Shown one piece after another: positions 13,486 through 22,021 of a stretch of 22,889 nt of DNA. This DNA is from Pseudothermotoga sp. GTDB taxonomy: Bacteria; Thermotogota; Thermotogae; Thermotogales; DSM-5069. The notes under the pieces were generated by a model. The model made no database searches. It saw only the letters and a program-made list of their open reading frames with translations, and was not told the origin of the DNA. Made by a program: the position numbers and the translations under genes. The stretch lies in NCBI GenBank assembly GCA_003510135.1, contig DOKY01000039.1:1-22889 (forward strand), given 5' to 3'. How positions within the stretch are numbered: the stretch's first letter is position 1; each line of letters begins with the position of its first letter.

Positions 13486-15222
13486 AGGACAAGAGACGAG
13501 ATAAACGATGTGGCTCGAGAGCTTCGAGATCTTTTGGGTGTTTTCATGGTGATCAATCCGTTTGAATTTCCCTTCACGATGGCCAGCAACACGTCCCTTG
13601 CTCAGCGGTTCAGGCTCGTTGGACAGCACGAAGGGCGCGACTATGCTCTGCTCGTGACGTTCATCTCTAAAGGTCCTGAAGATACTTCGAGAAGCATCTA
13701 TCGGATGGTGAAGTCGAGGGAGGGTCTGGTCTTCGGAATTTCGTACATCGGTGCGATGGCGATAGACTGCGTTTGAATGATTCTCATGTACCTCACTCCA
13801 GTTGCTTTCACGATCATGTTCGTGATCTTTTACCTCACACTCAAAGCGTCTCTGGGCCGCATTGCTCGCGTTTCTTCCCAGCATTCTGGCTACCATCTAC
13901 CTGTTCGGTCTGTACGCGTCGATAGGCAAACCGATCAGTATGGAGAACGTTCTGATGCCGTTCATAACGTTGATAATGGGAAGCTCTGCGGCGCTCCACT
14001 ACGTGAACAGGTCCCTGACTCTGAAAGATCCGAGCAGATACGAAAGATCTTACAGGGCGTTCAAGGAGACTTTTTTCGCACTGTTCATGACCGTTCTGAC
14101 CACACTGGTTGGATTTTTGAGCCTTGGCCTCACAAGTTCCCCGGTGATGAGGGAGATTGGCCCGAGCGGCGCAGCGGGTGTGGAAGCTTTCGTGTTTTTG
14201 CCACCGACAGTCACACTCATCGAAGACAGAAGAACGCCTGATATGATCGAAAAAAGCCTGACGAAGAGAAGAACGAAGTTGCTGATTTTCCTCGCACTGT
14301 TCGCGTTTTTTCGCTTTTTCATTGGCAGGGTACGCGCGGATTTTCACCCCCTGCTGTTCTTCAGGACCAGTTCCAGAGTCATGAAAGGAACTCGCGTGGT
14401 GGAAGCCGCTGCGGGCATAAAGGTGCCCGTTTTTCTTAAGGTCGATATGAATATGGATGATCAAAGTCAAGAAGGTCTCGAGGTCCTGAAAGAGGTGCGG
14501 GACCGTTTGATAGATCACTGCGAAAGGACCTCCTCGATTCTGGATTTGTACGAATTATTTCCACAGCCTCTGAGGAACCTGATTTCGATGCTGTTGCCCG
14601 AAGGGACTCTGTTCGACCGCAAAAGTAATTCTGCTCCCGTGATTGCCTTTCCAAAACGAGTAGACAGCAGGACCTACAGGCAGATCGAAGAAACCGTCTC
14701 TTCATTTGCTTGCGGTTCGATCAGGTCCATCAAGCTTTCTGGCGAAGATTTCAAGTACATGGAGATGGACAGGTTCGTGATCCAGAACTTGCGAACGAGT
14801 CTGGTGTTTGCCTTGCTCGTTATAGCGCTCATGATGGGGCTCACGCTGAAAAATTTCAAACTCGGTCTTTTGAGCTGTCTGCCCATCGCGGCGACGTTGC
14901 TGAGCCTGTACGAGGCGACGGGACTGTTGAAAGTCCCATTGACGCAACAAGTGCATGTATCATGAACATCATACTCGGTGCAGGGATAGACTATGCGATA
15001 CACTTCTGTTGTGCATCCTGAAACATGGTTCTCTCGAGCAAGCTTATCTGTTCACCCGAAGGCCTATCATTGCAACGCTCTCGGTGTCGCTCTGGACTTC
15101 TGCGTGCTTTTGTTTTCTCCAATGAGGGTTCATGCACACATCGCAGCGCTCATATTCATCGGCATGGTCCTGGCCTCGAGTTACACCTTGCTCTGGCTGA
15201 CCTCAATCCTGCCGAACAGGGC

Positions 15223-16986
15223 TCACAATGCGCGTGATGCGAGAGATTTGTCTTCCTCCACTAACCTCTGGTAGGGTTCGATCCTCTTTTTGAAGTCCGC
15301 CTCACTCATCTTTCCTCTGCTCGTGTAGACACTGGTCAATTTCTTTGGAAGAGTCAGATCAGCAAAAGCGAATCCGAGACTTTCCTTGAGCGAGTATTTC
15401 ATCCCATGCACGGTGTGGGCAATCTGGTTCATCTTCGATTCGTCGATATCGAATCCGACAGCGTTCAAACACTCGACCACCTTCTGTGGGGTGTAGACAC
15501 CACGCGCAAACAAACACATCACCAAACTGTTGGTGAGGACACGCCAGACGGCTTCTTCATACATTGCCCTGACCTCTTTTTCGATGTCTTCAGAACGTCC
15601 CAGATACTTTTGATCGACGCTGTATCCTGCACAATCCAGATGTGAATGCCTCACACCCACCGCGTAACCGACAAACGCGTCCGGACCGGTCATGTACCCG
15701 GGAGCTTCGTTCTTGTTGAAGCAGATGGCGAAGTCTTCACCACCGTACTTCTTAGCACAGTGATAGGTACCTTTTTCGAGATCTCTGTAGAATTCGTTTT
15801 TCCCGAGTGCGATGTTCTCAAGAACCTTCAGATAAGTTTCCACATCACCAAAGTTCAGAGCGGGCCCCTCGGTCTCCTTCAGCGTGATGAAACCTCTCTG
15901 AAACGCTTCAGTCGCCCACGCAAGCACAACACCAATGCTTATCGCATCCCAGCCCTGCCGTTCAACGAAATGGATGAGTTTGAGCACATTTTCCGCCTTC
16001 GAAACGCTGACGTTCGAGCCCAATGAATAAATGAGCTCGTGATCGTAGGAGGTCTTCAAAGCTTTGTACATATGTGGATCGGCGAACAGTTCTCTCAAAA
16101 CTCCCATGTGAATGCATCCTATGGGGCAGTGAGCGCAGGAGATCTGCTGTGCGAGAACATGGTCTGCGAAATACTCGCCACTTATTCCCTGAGCGCCTTC
16201 GAAGAAGCCTTGAGAAAAGTTCCGTGTCGGAAGACCCATTATCTTCGAAAGCGGAACCACGTTTGCCGCCGTGCCGAGATCTCTGTATTTATAGGTGTTT
16301 TCACTCCCGATGAGTTCCTGAAAGATTCGATCGTAGAGCGACTGGTACGATCTTTTATCCTTCAGTTCCGGACAGTTGCTTCCTGACACAACGATTGCCT
16401 TCAAATTCTTTGAACCCATGATTGCACCGAGGCCCAACCTTCCGAAGTGCCTTGAAGAATCCACGGTAACAGCAGCTATGGGGGAAAGCCTTTCACCTGC
16501 TGGTCCGATCCTGACGATGCTCTTTTTCCCCTTCCTGTGATCTTCCTTCTCTCTGAGAATTCTCTCAGTCGCGAGTGCGCTTCGACCCCAGAGCGAACTG
16601 CAGGGAACAAGTTTCACGCTATCATCGTCTATGGACAGATACACGGGTTTTTCAGCCCTGCCGGTGATCCTGAGAACGTGAACGTTGGCCGAAAGCATCG
16701 CGAGGGAGAGCCTTCCACCTGCATGCGATTCGCCGAGATCTCCAGTCAGGGGGGACCTGAACATCGCAACGGTCTTCGACATGCTTGGAAAATAACCGTT
16801 CAGAGGACCTATCGCGAAGTAAATCGGGGACTTTTCGGAGAACGGATCCAAATCTTTTGTGATTTCCTGCATCGCAAGATAAGTCAGCACGCCCGTACCA
16901 CCAATGAAGGTTCGAAACAGTTCACTCACTTCCTTTTCCTCGACCTTTCCACTCGTCAGGTCTACGGACAGCATTCTGTACATCAT
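15223..16986 (-). CDS. worL: Tungsten-containing aldehyde:ferredoxin oxidoreductase (WorL-like)
   Basis: AOR-family enzymes oxidise aldehydes to acids, or run in reverse, at a tungsten-bispterin centre next to a [4Fe-4S] cluster. The 587-aa protein starts MMYRMLSVDLTSGKV. It has the cluster motif CAHCPIGC (Cys284, Cys287, Cys291) with the fourth ligand Cys491, almost exactly the spacing of Pyrococcus AOR (288, 291, 295, 494); SLGSN; and the pterin-binding region with ERQGWDAISIG, where the family usually has DxLGLDxIS. ATG 16986 forms an ATGA overlap with the stop of the ferredoxin gene and has GGAGGAGGTGAG upstream; the longer ORF to 17052 is not needed. The coupled four-cluster ferredoxin makes a WOR5-like pair more likely than a plain AOR. 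The aldehyde substrate cannot be told. Confidence 0.88.
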   Translation of the reverse strand: MMYRMLSVDLTSGKVEEKEVSELFRTFIGGTGVLTYLAMQEITKDLDPFSEKSPIYFAIGPLNGYFPSMSKTVAMFRSPLTGDLGESHAGGRLSLAMLSANVHVLRITGRAEKPVYLSIDDDSVKLVPCSSLWGRSALATERILREKEDHRKGKKSIVRIGPAGERLSPIAAVTVDSSRHFGRLGLGAIMGSKNLKAIVVSGSNCPELKDKRSYQSLYDRIFQELIGSENTYKYRDLGTAANVVPLSKIMGLPTRNFSQGFFEGAQGISGEYFADHVLAQQISCAHCPIGCIHMGVLRELFADPHMYKALKTSYDHELIYSLGSNVSVSKAENVLKLIHFVERQGWDAISIGVVLAWATEAFQRGFITLKETEGPALNFGDVETYLKVLENIALGKNEFYRDLEKGTYHCAKKYGGEDFAICFNKNEAPGYMTGPDAFVGYAVGVRHSHLDCAGYSVDQKYLGRSEDIEKEVRAMYEEAVWRVLTNSLVMCLFARGVYTPQKVVECLNAVGFDIDESKMNQIAHTVHGMKYSLKESLGFAFADLTLPKKLTSVYTSRGKMSEADFKKRIEPYQRLVEEDKSLASRAL

Positions 16987-17393
16987 CTCACCTCCTCCAT
17001 GGCGAGGACTTTGGTCGGACAGTAGCGGACACACACGCCGCAGTGGTGACACACGATGGGCAATTTTTCCTGTTCATCCCACTGGAGCGCGTTCGCCGCA
17101 CAGGCTTTGATACATTCTCGACAGTGTGTGCACAGTTCCTTCACCAGTTCAACACCGAAACCACGTTTCGAAACTCTGAGCGCTCCAGTTGGACACGCCG
17201 CGGCACACTCTGGATCCCTGCAAGCCTGACACACACGCACCGAGAACGCCCCTTCAACCCCCGGATAGTTCTTCACTCTCATGGCTGACTTCTCTATGCC
17301 CACGGCTTCATACCAGGTCCTCGTGCAAGCAAACATACATGAATAACATCCGATGCACCTTTCCCTGTCTTTCACAACGAGCTTCTTCGCCAC
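16983..17393 (-). CDS. worS: Four-[4Fe-4S] ferredoxin subunit (WorS-like)
   Basis: 136 aa with 16 cysteines in four groups: 13/16/19/23, 55/58/63/67, 88/91/94/98 and 115/118/121/125, each fitting a [4Fe-4S] cluster. The layout resembles the DMSO-reductase/HycB-type electron-transfer subunits and the small subunit of Pyrococcus WOR5. It would carry electrons between the tungsten subunit and ferredoxin or another acceptor. The start is GTG 17393, with AAGGAGG lying in the last codons of the upstream vanZ-like gene; its stop overlaps the worL start (ATGA). No membrane or Tat signal is seen, so a cytoplasmic complex is expected. Confidence 0.88.
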   Translation of the reverse strand: MAKKLVVKDRERCIGCYSCMFACTRTWYEAVGIEKSAMRVKNYPGVEGAFSVRVCQACRDPECAAACPTGALRVSKRGFGVELVKELCTHCRECIKACAANALQWDEQEKLPIVCHHCGVCVRYCPTKVLAMEEVR

Positions 17394-17396
17394 GTT

Positions 17397-17933
17397 CTAA
17401 ACCTCCTTCCGTTGAGCCCTTTTCGACAGAAAGAACTGTATTAACCTGATGAGAGCAAATACAACCAAACAGAATACCGTGCCGGTCACGGCACCGGATA
17501 CATCTATCATGACATCGTTCAAAGAAGCGCCTCTTCCTCTGAACTGCTGAAGGTACTCATCCATGCTCGCCACAAGCGCTGGCAGAGAAATCGAAACGAG
17601 CACAGCCATGAGGACTTTGCGTGAGTAGACGAGAGCGAACCAGAAAGAAACAATACTTAGGACCATGTAGAGTCCAAAGTGTGCAGATTTTCTGACGAGT
17701 TCCACCGTGGGCATCTTCCTGTTTCCGAACCAGAGTCTGTTCAGGCCATCTCTGATCTTTATGAAAAGCTTCGTTCCAGAAAGATCCAGCATTTGATCGA
17801 TCTTCTTCAAGACGTTGTAGGCCCAGCGGGTCTGCTTTGACGAGACAACTGCGTTTCTTGTGCCGAAGTAAAGCACGACACCAGTCCAGAGAATCAGGAT
17901 CGTCATCAGCACAAAGGTCCATCTTCGATTCAT
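17397..17933 (-). CDS. VanZ-like family membrane protein
   Basis: 178 aa with about four or five membrane segments. The VanZ-like signature is present: RKSAHFGLYMVLS, then DEYLQQFRGRGASLNDVMID (usual form DExxQxFxxxRxxxxxDxxxN), with aspartate where asparagine is usual. VanZ proteins have a poorly defined role; one confers low-level teicoplanin resistance. The start chosen is ATG 17933 (MNRRWTFVLM) with GGAGAG upstream; the ORF extends to 17981 with a less membrane-like N-terminus. It is first in the leftward run with worS and worL, 3 bp from worS. Whether it works with the oxidoreductase or is only co-transcribed is unknown. Confidence 0.8.
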   Translation of the reverse strand: MNRRWTFVLMTILILWTGVVLYFGTRNAVVSSKQTRWAYNVLKKIDQMLDLSGTKLFIKIRDGLNRLWFGNRKMPTVELVRKSAHFGLYMVLSIVSFWFALVYSRKVLMAVLVSISLPALVASMDEYLQQFRGRGASLNDVMIDVSGAVTGTVFCLVVFALIRLIQFFLSKRAQRKEV

Positions 17934-18027
17934 CAGCTCTGCTCTCCTCACATCAACATTCTGCCACGATGAAATGAACACGGAACATTCCGATTTTTTC
18001 AGAAAATGTTGCTTTCAGGATCTCATA

Positions 18028-18078
18028 TCAAAGAATCGTGCAAGACACGTTCTCGAGAGTGCGCAAACGATTCTTTGA
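18028..18078. repeat. 12-bp inverted repeat, candidate operator between the vanZ-wor and liv operons
   Basis: TCAAAGAATCGT (18028-18039) and its exact complement ACGATTCTTTGA (18067-18078) are 27 bp apart. The right arm overlaps the -35 of the liv promoter by four bases. A perfect TCTCGAGA palindrome lies near the centre (18051-18058). It is upstream of the liv transcription start, so it would act as DNA for liv, though it could be a stem in a leftward leader transcript. Confidence 0.6.
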
Positions 18079-18104
18079 CACACTCGCATCAAAAAAGTTA
18101 TAAT
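18075..18104 (+). promoter_or_regulatory. Strong sigma-A promoter of the liv operon
   Basis: Consensus TTGACA (18075-18080), an 18-bp spacer and consensus TATAAT (18099-18104). Both hexamers are perfect. The start would be near 18111, leaving a leader of about 55 nt. Confidence 0.85.
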
Positions 18105-18166
18105 CGAAAGGGTCATGTCGGAAACTTAACGTCCCCACAACATTTCAAACTCAGGGAGGTGTCCGT

Positions 18167-19405
18167 ATGAGAAAGCTGTTAGCGGTCCTTGTGGTACTGC
18201 TGAGTTTTGTCGTTATGGCACAGGAGGTAATCAAGATCGGGGCCATCTTTCCACTCACAGGTGCAGCCGCTGCAACCGGGGTGAAGATCAAGTACGCAGT
18301 CGAGGTCGCACAGGAAATCATCAACGGTGTTTATCCTGAGATCAACCTCTCGCTTGCCAAATCCGCAGGGCTGCCGAACCTCAATGGAGCAAAGGTACAG
18401 TTCGTTTTCGCAGACCACCAGGGTAACCCTGAGCTGGCCATGGCAGAAGCTGAGAGATTGATCAGAAACGAAAAAGTTGTAGCACTCATCGGTTGTTACC
18501 AGTCCTCCTGTACAAAGCCGGCGAGCCAGATCGCTGAGAAGTACGGTATACCCTTCGTTGCTGGGTCTTCGAGCTCCGCAGCCCTCACGGAGAGAGGATT
18601 GAAATGGTTCTTCAGGATTGCGCCACACGATGGTATGGAAACTGTCTTCTTCTTCAACTATCTCAGATACTTGAACGAGAAGTACAACGCCAACATCAAG
18701 AGAGTTGCCGTCGTGTACATAGACAACGAGTACGGAGTGCACGCGGCGCTCATGGTGAAAGAAAAGATCAAGGACTTTCCTGAATTCAGCCTCGTGGCCG
18801 ACGTGAAGTACCCGGTGAGCGCGACCAACGTCGACATAGAGGTCCAGAAAATCAAAGCGGCCAAACCGGATGCGATCTTCCACGCGTCTTACATCGGTGA
18901 CATGACCATGTTCGTCAAAAAGTACAAAGAGTTCAACGTGGTTCCAAAAGTCGTGCTCTCTTACTGTGGTGGATATCAGGACCCGCAGTTTGTTGTGAAC
19001 CTCGGTAAAGACGCAGATTATTTCGCTGGAACGAACGCCACGACGCCTGCCCTGTTCGCAAAGATGCCGATCCTCTCCAAAATCAACGAGATGTACAAGG
19101 CAAAGTCCGGCGTCGACATCGATGGCCCAACTCTGGAGGACTTCGCTTCTGCGCTCGTCATAGCCGAAGCGATCAACATTGCCGGTACAACTGAACCAGA
19201 GAAGATCCTAGAGGTTTTGAAGACCCACACCTTCGAAGCTCCCTATTTCGTGTCGGAAAAAATCAAGTTCGGTCCGGACGGGCAGAACATTTACTCGGCC
19301 TCAGTGATGACACAGATCTTCAATGGGGTGTACGAAGCCGTCTGGCCGGAACAGTACCAGACACACGAACCAGTGCCACAGTTCCCGGACTGGAAAAAGA
19401 GGTGA
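18167..19405 (+). CDS. livJ: Branched-chain amino-acid type ABC transporter, substrate-binding protein
   Basis: A 412-aa type I periplasmic binding protein (LivJ/HAAT class). It has a classic signal peptide (MRKLLAVLVVLLSFVVMA, cleavage near residues 18-20) with no lipobox cysteine, so it is probably secreted free or held otherwise. The mature start EVIKIGAIFPLTGAAAATG is the usual first strand and ligand-binding loop. Later GCYQSSCTKPASQIAEKYGIPFVAGSSSSAALTE forms the binding cleft, and YIDNEYGVHAALMVKEK and the fold are typical. The ATG at 18167 follows GGGAGGTG. Substrate could be branched-chain amino acids, other amino acids, amides or short peptides; the sequence does not decide. It heads a five-gene operon with its own strong promoter. 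Confidence 0.92.
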   Translation: MRKLLAVLVVLLSFVVMAQEVIKIGAIFPLTGAAAATGVKIKYAVEVAQEIINGVYPEINLSLAKSAGLPNLNGAKVQFVFADHQGNPELAMAEAERLIRNEKVVALIGCYQSSCTKPASQIAEKYGIPFVAGSSSSAALTERGLKWFFRIAPHDGMETVFFFNYLRYLNEKYNANIKRVAVVYIDNEYGVHAALMVKEKIKDFPEFSLVADVKYPVSATNVDIEVQKIKAAKPDAIFHASYIGDMTMFVKKYKEFNVVPKVVLSYCGGYQDPQFVVNLGKDADYFAGTNATTPALFAKMPILSKINEMYKAKSGVDIDGPTLEDFASALVIAEAINIAGTTEPEKILEVLKTHTFEAPYFVSEKIKFGPDGQNIYSASVMTQIFNGVYEAVWPEQYQTHEPVPQFPDWKKR

Positions 19406-19411
19406 GTGATA

Positions 19412-19429
19412 GGGGGGCACTTGCCCCCC
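19412..19429 (+). other. GC-rich intercistronic hairpin between livJ and livH
   Basis: GGGGGGC-ACTT-GCCCCCC, followed by CTTAAAAAA rather than a T tract. It is not a good terminator; it fits an mRNA-stability or partial-termination element that keeps the binding protein more abundant than the permease. Confidence 0.6.
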
Positions 19430-19455
19430 CTTAAAAAATCTGGAAGGGGATGAGC

Positions 19456-20310
19456 ATGCTCGCACAACTCGTTGTTACAGGCGTGTTGGTTGGAAGTGTC
19501 TATTCCCTTGTCGCAGTTGGTCTGACGCTCGTTTGGGGATTGATGGACATAATAAACTTTGCGCACGGAGATTTCATGATGATCTCGATGTACACAGTCT
19601 TCTGGCTGTACGCCCTTTTGAAGTGGGACCCGCTCGTGTCACTCCCAATCGCCGCTTTCGTGGCCGGTATGATCGGGCTTCTCACTTACAAACTGGTCAT
19701 CAAACGCGTGCTGAACGCACCCGGCCTCATGGCTCTGCTTGCCACCTTTGGCTTGAGCTTGTTCATACGAAACTTGGCCCAGTTTTTGTGGAGTCCGAAC
19801 TACAGGTTCGTCGGAGAATCGATCCTTTCCGGCAAGAGACTGATAATCTCTGATGTGATCGTTGGTCTGCCACAGCTCGTGGCGGCCCTTGGAAGCATCG
19901 GCATGACTCTCGCGGTGGCTTTGTTCATAAAGAAAACGAAGTTTGGAAAGGCCATTCAAGCAACGGCGCAGAGCAGGGAGATCGCAGAGTTGATGGGCGT
20001 TGATACGGAGAAAGTGTACATGTTTACCTTTGCCCTCTCCGGTATCTGCGTCGGTGTTGCGGGAACCTTGCTCTCCGGTATTTTCCCGGTCTATCCGGAG
20101 TCGGGTGCGATGTACGGTCTTCTGGCTTTTGTGATCGTCGCACTGGGTGGGTTCGGAAACATATGGGGCGCCTTCTACGCGGGCATCATGATCGGACTCG
20201 CTGAGACGATAGGTGGTTTTTATCTCGGTACCCAGTTCAAGTACGCAATAGCTTTCCTCATATACTTGCTCGTACTGCAGTTCAGGCCCAAAGGGCTTTT
20301 TGGGTGGTGA
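19456..20310 (+). CDS. livH: Branched-chain amino-acid ABC transporter permease LivH
   Basis: An inner-membrane permease of 284 aa with about eight membrane segments. The N-terminus LVVTGVLVGSVYSLVAVGLTLVWG and the following IINFAHGDFMM are hallmarks of LivH. The cytoplasmic coupling loop lies around IQATAQSREIAELMGVDTEKV, and the C-terminus has VALGGFGNIWGAFYAGIMIG and FRPKGLFG. I prefer ATG 19456, six bases after GGAAGGGG; the ATG at 19450 is too close to that SD. It pairs with LivM. Confidence 0.92.
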   Translation: MLAQLVVTGVLVGSVYSLVAVGLTLVWGLMDIINFAHGDFMMISMYTVFWLYALLKWDPLVSLPIAAFVAGMIGLLTYKLVIKRVLNAPGLMALLATFGLSLFIRNLAQFLWSPNYRFVGESILSGKRLIISDVIVGLPQLVAALGSIGMTLAVALFIKKTKFGKAIQATAQSREIAELMGVDTEKVYMFTFALSGICVGVAGTLLSGIFPVYPESGAMYGLLAFVIVALGGFGNIWGAFYAGIMIGLAETIGGFYLGTQFKYAIAFLIYLLVLQFRPKGLFGW

Positions 20311-20316
20311 AAGTGG

Positions 20317-21285
20317 ATGAAGAAAACACCGCTACTCGTTATCCTGGCGTTACTTTTGATCCTGCCTCTTGTGGTCGAAGACGTGAACTTTCAGCACGTC
20401 ATGCTTATGATGCTGATCTTCGCAGGTCTCGGCGAAGCGTGGAACATCATCACTGGATTTGCAGGACAGACATCTTTCGGTCACGCTGCGTTCTTCGGGA
20501 TAGGTGCCTACACTTCCACGGTGCTCTTTTACAAATTCAACGTTTCACCATGGATCGGCATGATACTGGGGGCATTGTTCGCTGGCATTGTGGCTTTCTT
20601 GGTCAGTTATCCGTGCTTTAGACTGAAAGGTCACTACTTCGCCATAGCGACGCTCGCGGTAGCTGAGATCATAAAGCAGCTGTTTGTCAGCTGGGACTAC
20701 GTTGAGGGTGCCACAGGCATTTCCATTCCGGTGGTTCCGGACAGTTTTTGGGCGATGCAGTTTCACCGTTCGAAGATCCCGTACGTGCTCATAGCTTATG
20801 GCCTTTTCGTTTTCGTCCTGTTCGTGGCTGTAGCCATTGAGCGCAACAAGATGGGCTATTATTTGAAAGCGATAAGAGAAAGCCACGAAGCCGCCGAAGC
20901 ACTCGGAATAAACACTGCCCGATACAAACTGCTCGCGATGATTGTGAGCTCGATGCTCACAGCGCTCTTCGGCACACTCTATGCGCAGTACATACTCTAC
21001 ATAGATCCATTCATGGTTTTTGGTCTTGACGTTTCGATGAAGATCGTTCTGCTGACGGTTCTCGGTGGCCTTGGTAGCGTCTACGGTCCGATCATCGGTG
21101 CGGCGATACTCATACCTCTTTCAGAGTATACGAGAACCTTGCTTGGCGGAACGGGAAAGGGTATCGATTTGATGATCTACGGCATTCTGATAGTCATCGT
21201 TGTGGTTTTCGAACCGAGGGGAATACTGGGACTTCTGAGAAAACGCAGCAGAAGGAGGCTCAACTATGGCAAGAGTAATGCTTGA
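20317..21285 (+). CDS. livM: Branched-chain amino-acid ABC transporter permease LivM
   Basis: 322 aa, about eight to ten membrane segments. LivM signatures are AWNIITGFAGQTSFGHAAFFGIGAY, written here by its landmarks: a GFAGQ turn followed by FGHAAFFGIGAY near residues 48-67. Others are the coupling loop AIRESHEAAEALGIN (about 185-200), and VLGGLGSVYGPIIGA and FEPRGILGL at the end. The ATG at 20317 is 6 bp after the livH stop with GGTGGTGA upstream. The 3' end overlaps livG by 20 bp, pointing to tight co-translation. It forms the heterodimeric channel with LivH. Confidence 0.91.
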   Translation: MKKTPLLVILALLLILPLVVEDVNFQHVMLMMLIFAGLGEAWNIITGFAGQTSFGHAAFFGIGAYTSTVLFYKFNVSPWIGMILGALFAGIVAFLVSYPCFRLKGHYFAIATLAVAEIIKQLFVSWDYVEGATGISIPVVPDSFWAMQFHRSKIPYVLIAYGLFVFVLFVAVAIERNKMGYYLKAIRESHEAAEALGINTARYKLLAMIVSSMLTALFGTLYAQYILYIDPFMVFGLDVSMKIVLLTVLGGLGSVYGPIIGAAILIPLSEYTRTLLGGTGKGIDLMIYGILIVIVVVFEPRGILGLLRKRSRRRLNYGKSNA

Positions 21286-22021
21286 GGTGCAGAAAATCAC
21301 CATGAAGTTCGGTAACCTCGTCGCGAACGACAACGTTTCCTTTTCCGTGAACGAAGGCGAAATCGTCAGTTTGATTGGACCGAACGGCGCCGGCAAGACC
21401 ACGCTTTTCAACTGCATAAGCGGTTTTTACAAGCCATTCAGCGGGAAGGTCTTCTTCGAAGGAAAGGATATAACCGGTAAGCCCCCACACCAGATAACGA
21501 TGATGGGCCTGACCAGAACTTTTCAGATTGTCAAACCTCTGAAAGATATGACCGTCAGAGACAACGTACTCACCGGAGCGTTTCTGAGATCTTCCAGTAA
21601 GAAAGAAGCCGAAAGGATAGCGGACGAGGTGCTCGAACTGACACACCTTTGGGAAAAAAGAAACATGCTTGCCGGTAGCCTGACCACGGCAGACAAAAAG
21701 CGGCTCGAGATAGCACGCGTGCTGGCCACCAGACCCAAGATGATCATGCTCGACGAGGCGATGGCCGGGCTGAATCAGTCCGAGATAAAGGAAGCCATGG
21801 AACTGTGTATCAAGCTCAACAGGGCTGGAATAACCCTTTTGATCGTGGAGCACATCATGGAGGCGATAATGCCCATATCTCACAGGGTGATCGTACTCAG
21901 CGCCGGGAAAAAGATCGCCGAAGGTGAACCGGCTGAAGTCACGAACAACGAAGAGGTCATCAAGGCGTACTTGGGGGAGAGATACTATGCTAAAAGTAAA
22001 AAACTTGACCACGGGCTATGA
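21266..22021 (+). CDS. livG: Branched-chain amino-acid ABC transporter ATPase LivG, with a degenerate signature motif
   Basis: A 251-aa cytoplasmic ABC ATPase. Walker A GPNGAGKT (38-45), Q-loop Gln87, Walker B MIMLDE (159-164) and the H-switch His196 (LLIVEH) are intact. The ABC signature that should read LSGGQ is instead SLTTADKK (138-145), before RLEIARVLATRPK. Some LivG proteins have a weakened signature, so this may be normal for its subfamily; the partner LivF keeps LSGGE, giving one canonical and one altered ATP site if the two form a heterodimer. The ATG at 21266 has AAGGAGG upstream, and the C-terminus has the LivG-type extension ending in TNNEEVIKAYLGE. Confidence 0.92.
   Translation: MARVMLEVQKITMKFGNLVANDNVSFSVNEGEIVSLIGPNGAGKTTLFNCISGFYKPFSGKVFFEGKDITGKPPHQITMMGLTRTFQIVKPLKDMTVRDNVLTGAFLRSSSKKEAERIADEVLELTHLWEKRNMLAGSLTTADKKRLEIARVLATRPKMIMLDEAMAGLNQSEIKEAMELCIKLNRAGITLLIVEHIMEAIMPISHRVIVLSAGKKIAEGEPAEVTNNEEVIKAYLGERYYAKSKKLDHGL

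Larger units (their letters stand above)
13174..15274 (+). pseudogene. Broken RND/MMPL-family exporter gene
   Basis: Fragments of one RND-superfamily (MMPL-like) exporter lie in order on the plus strand but in shifting frames. The N-terminus MIWIRKPWVAFTLMLFLGI starts at ATG 13174 and is lost after about residue 31 in an IS fossil. The frame resumes at 13486 (DEINDVARELRDLLGV, then NPFEFP and EGRDYALLV), hits an in-frame TGA at 13774-13776, continues as MILMYLTPVAF, and shifts near 13853 into LLAFLPSILATIY. That frame runs to about 14940, where it shifts again to MNIILGAGIDYAIHF, ends at a TGA near 15016, and further shifts give LKHGSLEQAYLFTRR and then LLFSPMRVHAHIA to the end. I count at least five lesions plus a missing periplasmic stretch. 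The 3' end overlaps the aldehyde oxidoreductase gene by about 50 bp. A functional protein is not expected. Confidence 0.85.

Noticed and set aside
13459..13896. A long minus-strand ORF across the exporter fragments
   Set aside because: Plus-strand frames carry clear RND sequence here; the minus-strand product looks like a shadow.
17981..17992. CGGAA-CA-TTCCG followed by ATTTTTTC as a terminator or operator
   Set aside because: A 5-bp stem with a 2-nt loop is too weak to terminate, and no gene ends upstream on the plus strand; operator status has no further support.
19412..19429. The livJ-livH hairpin as a transcription terminator
   Set aside because: It is followed by CTTAAAAAA with no T tract, and livH-livF need the same transcript.
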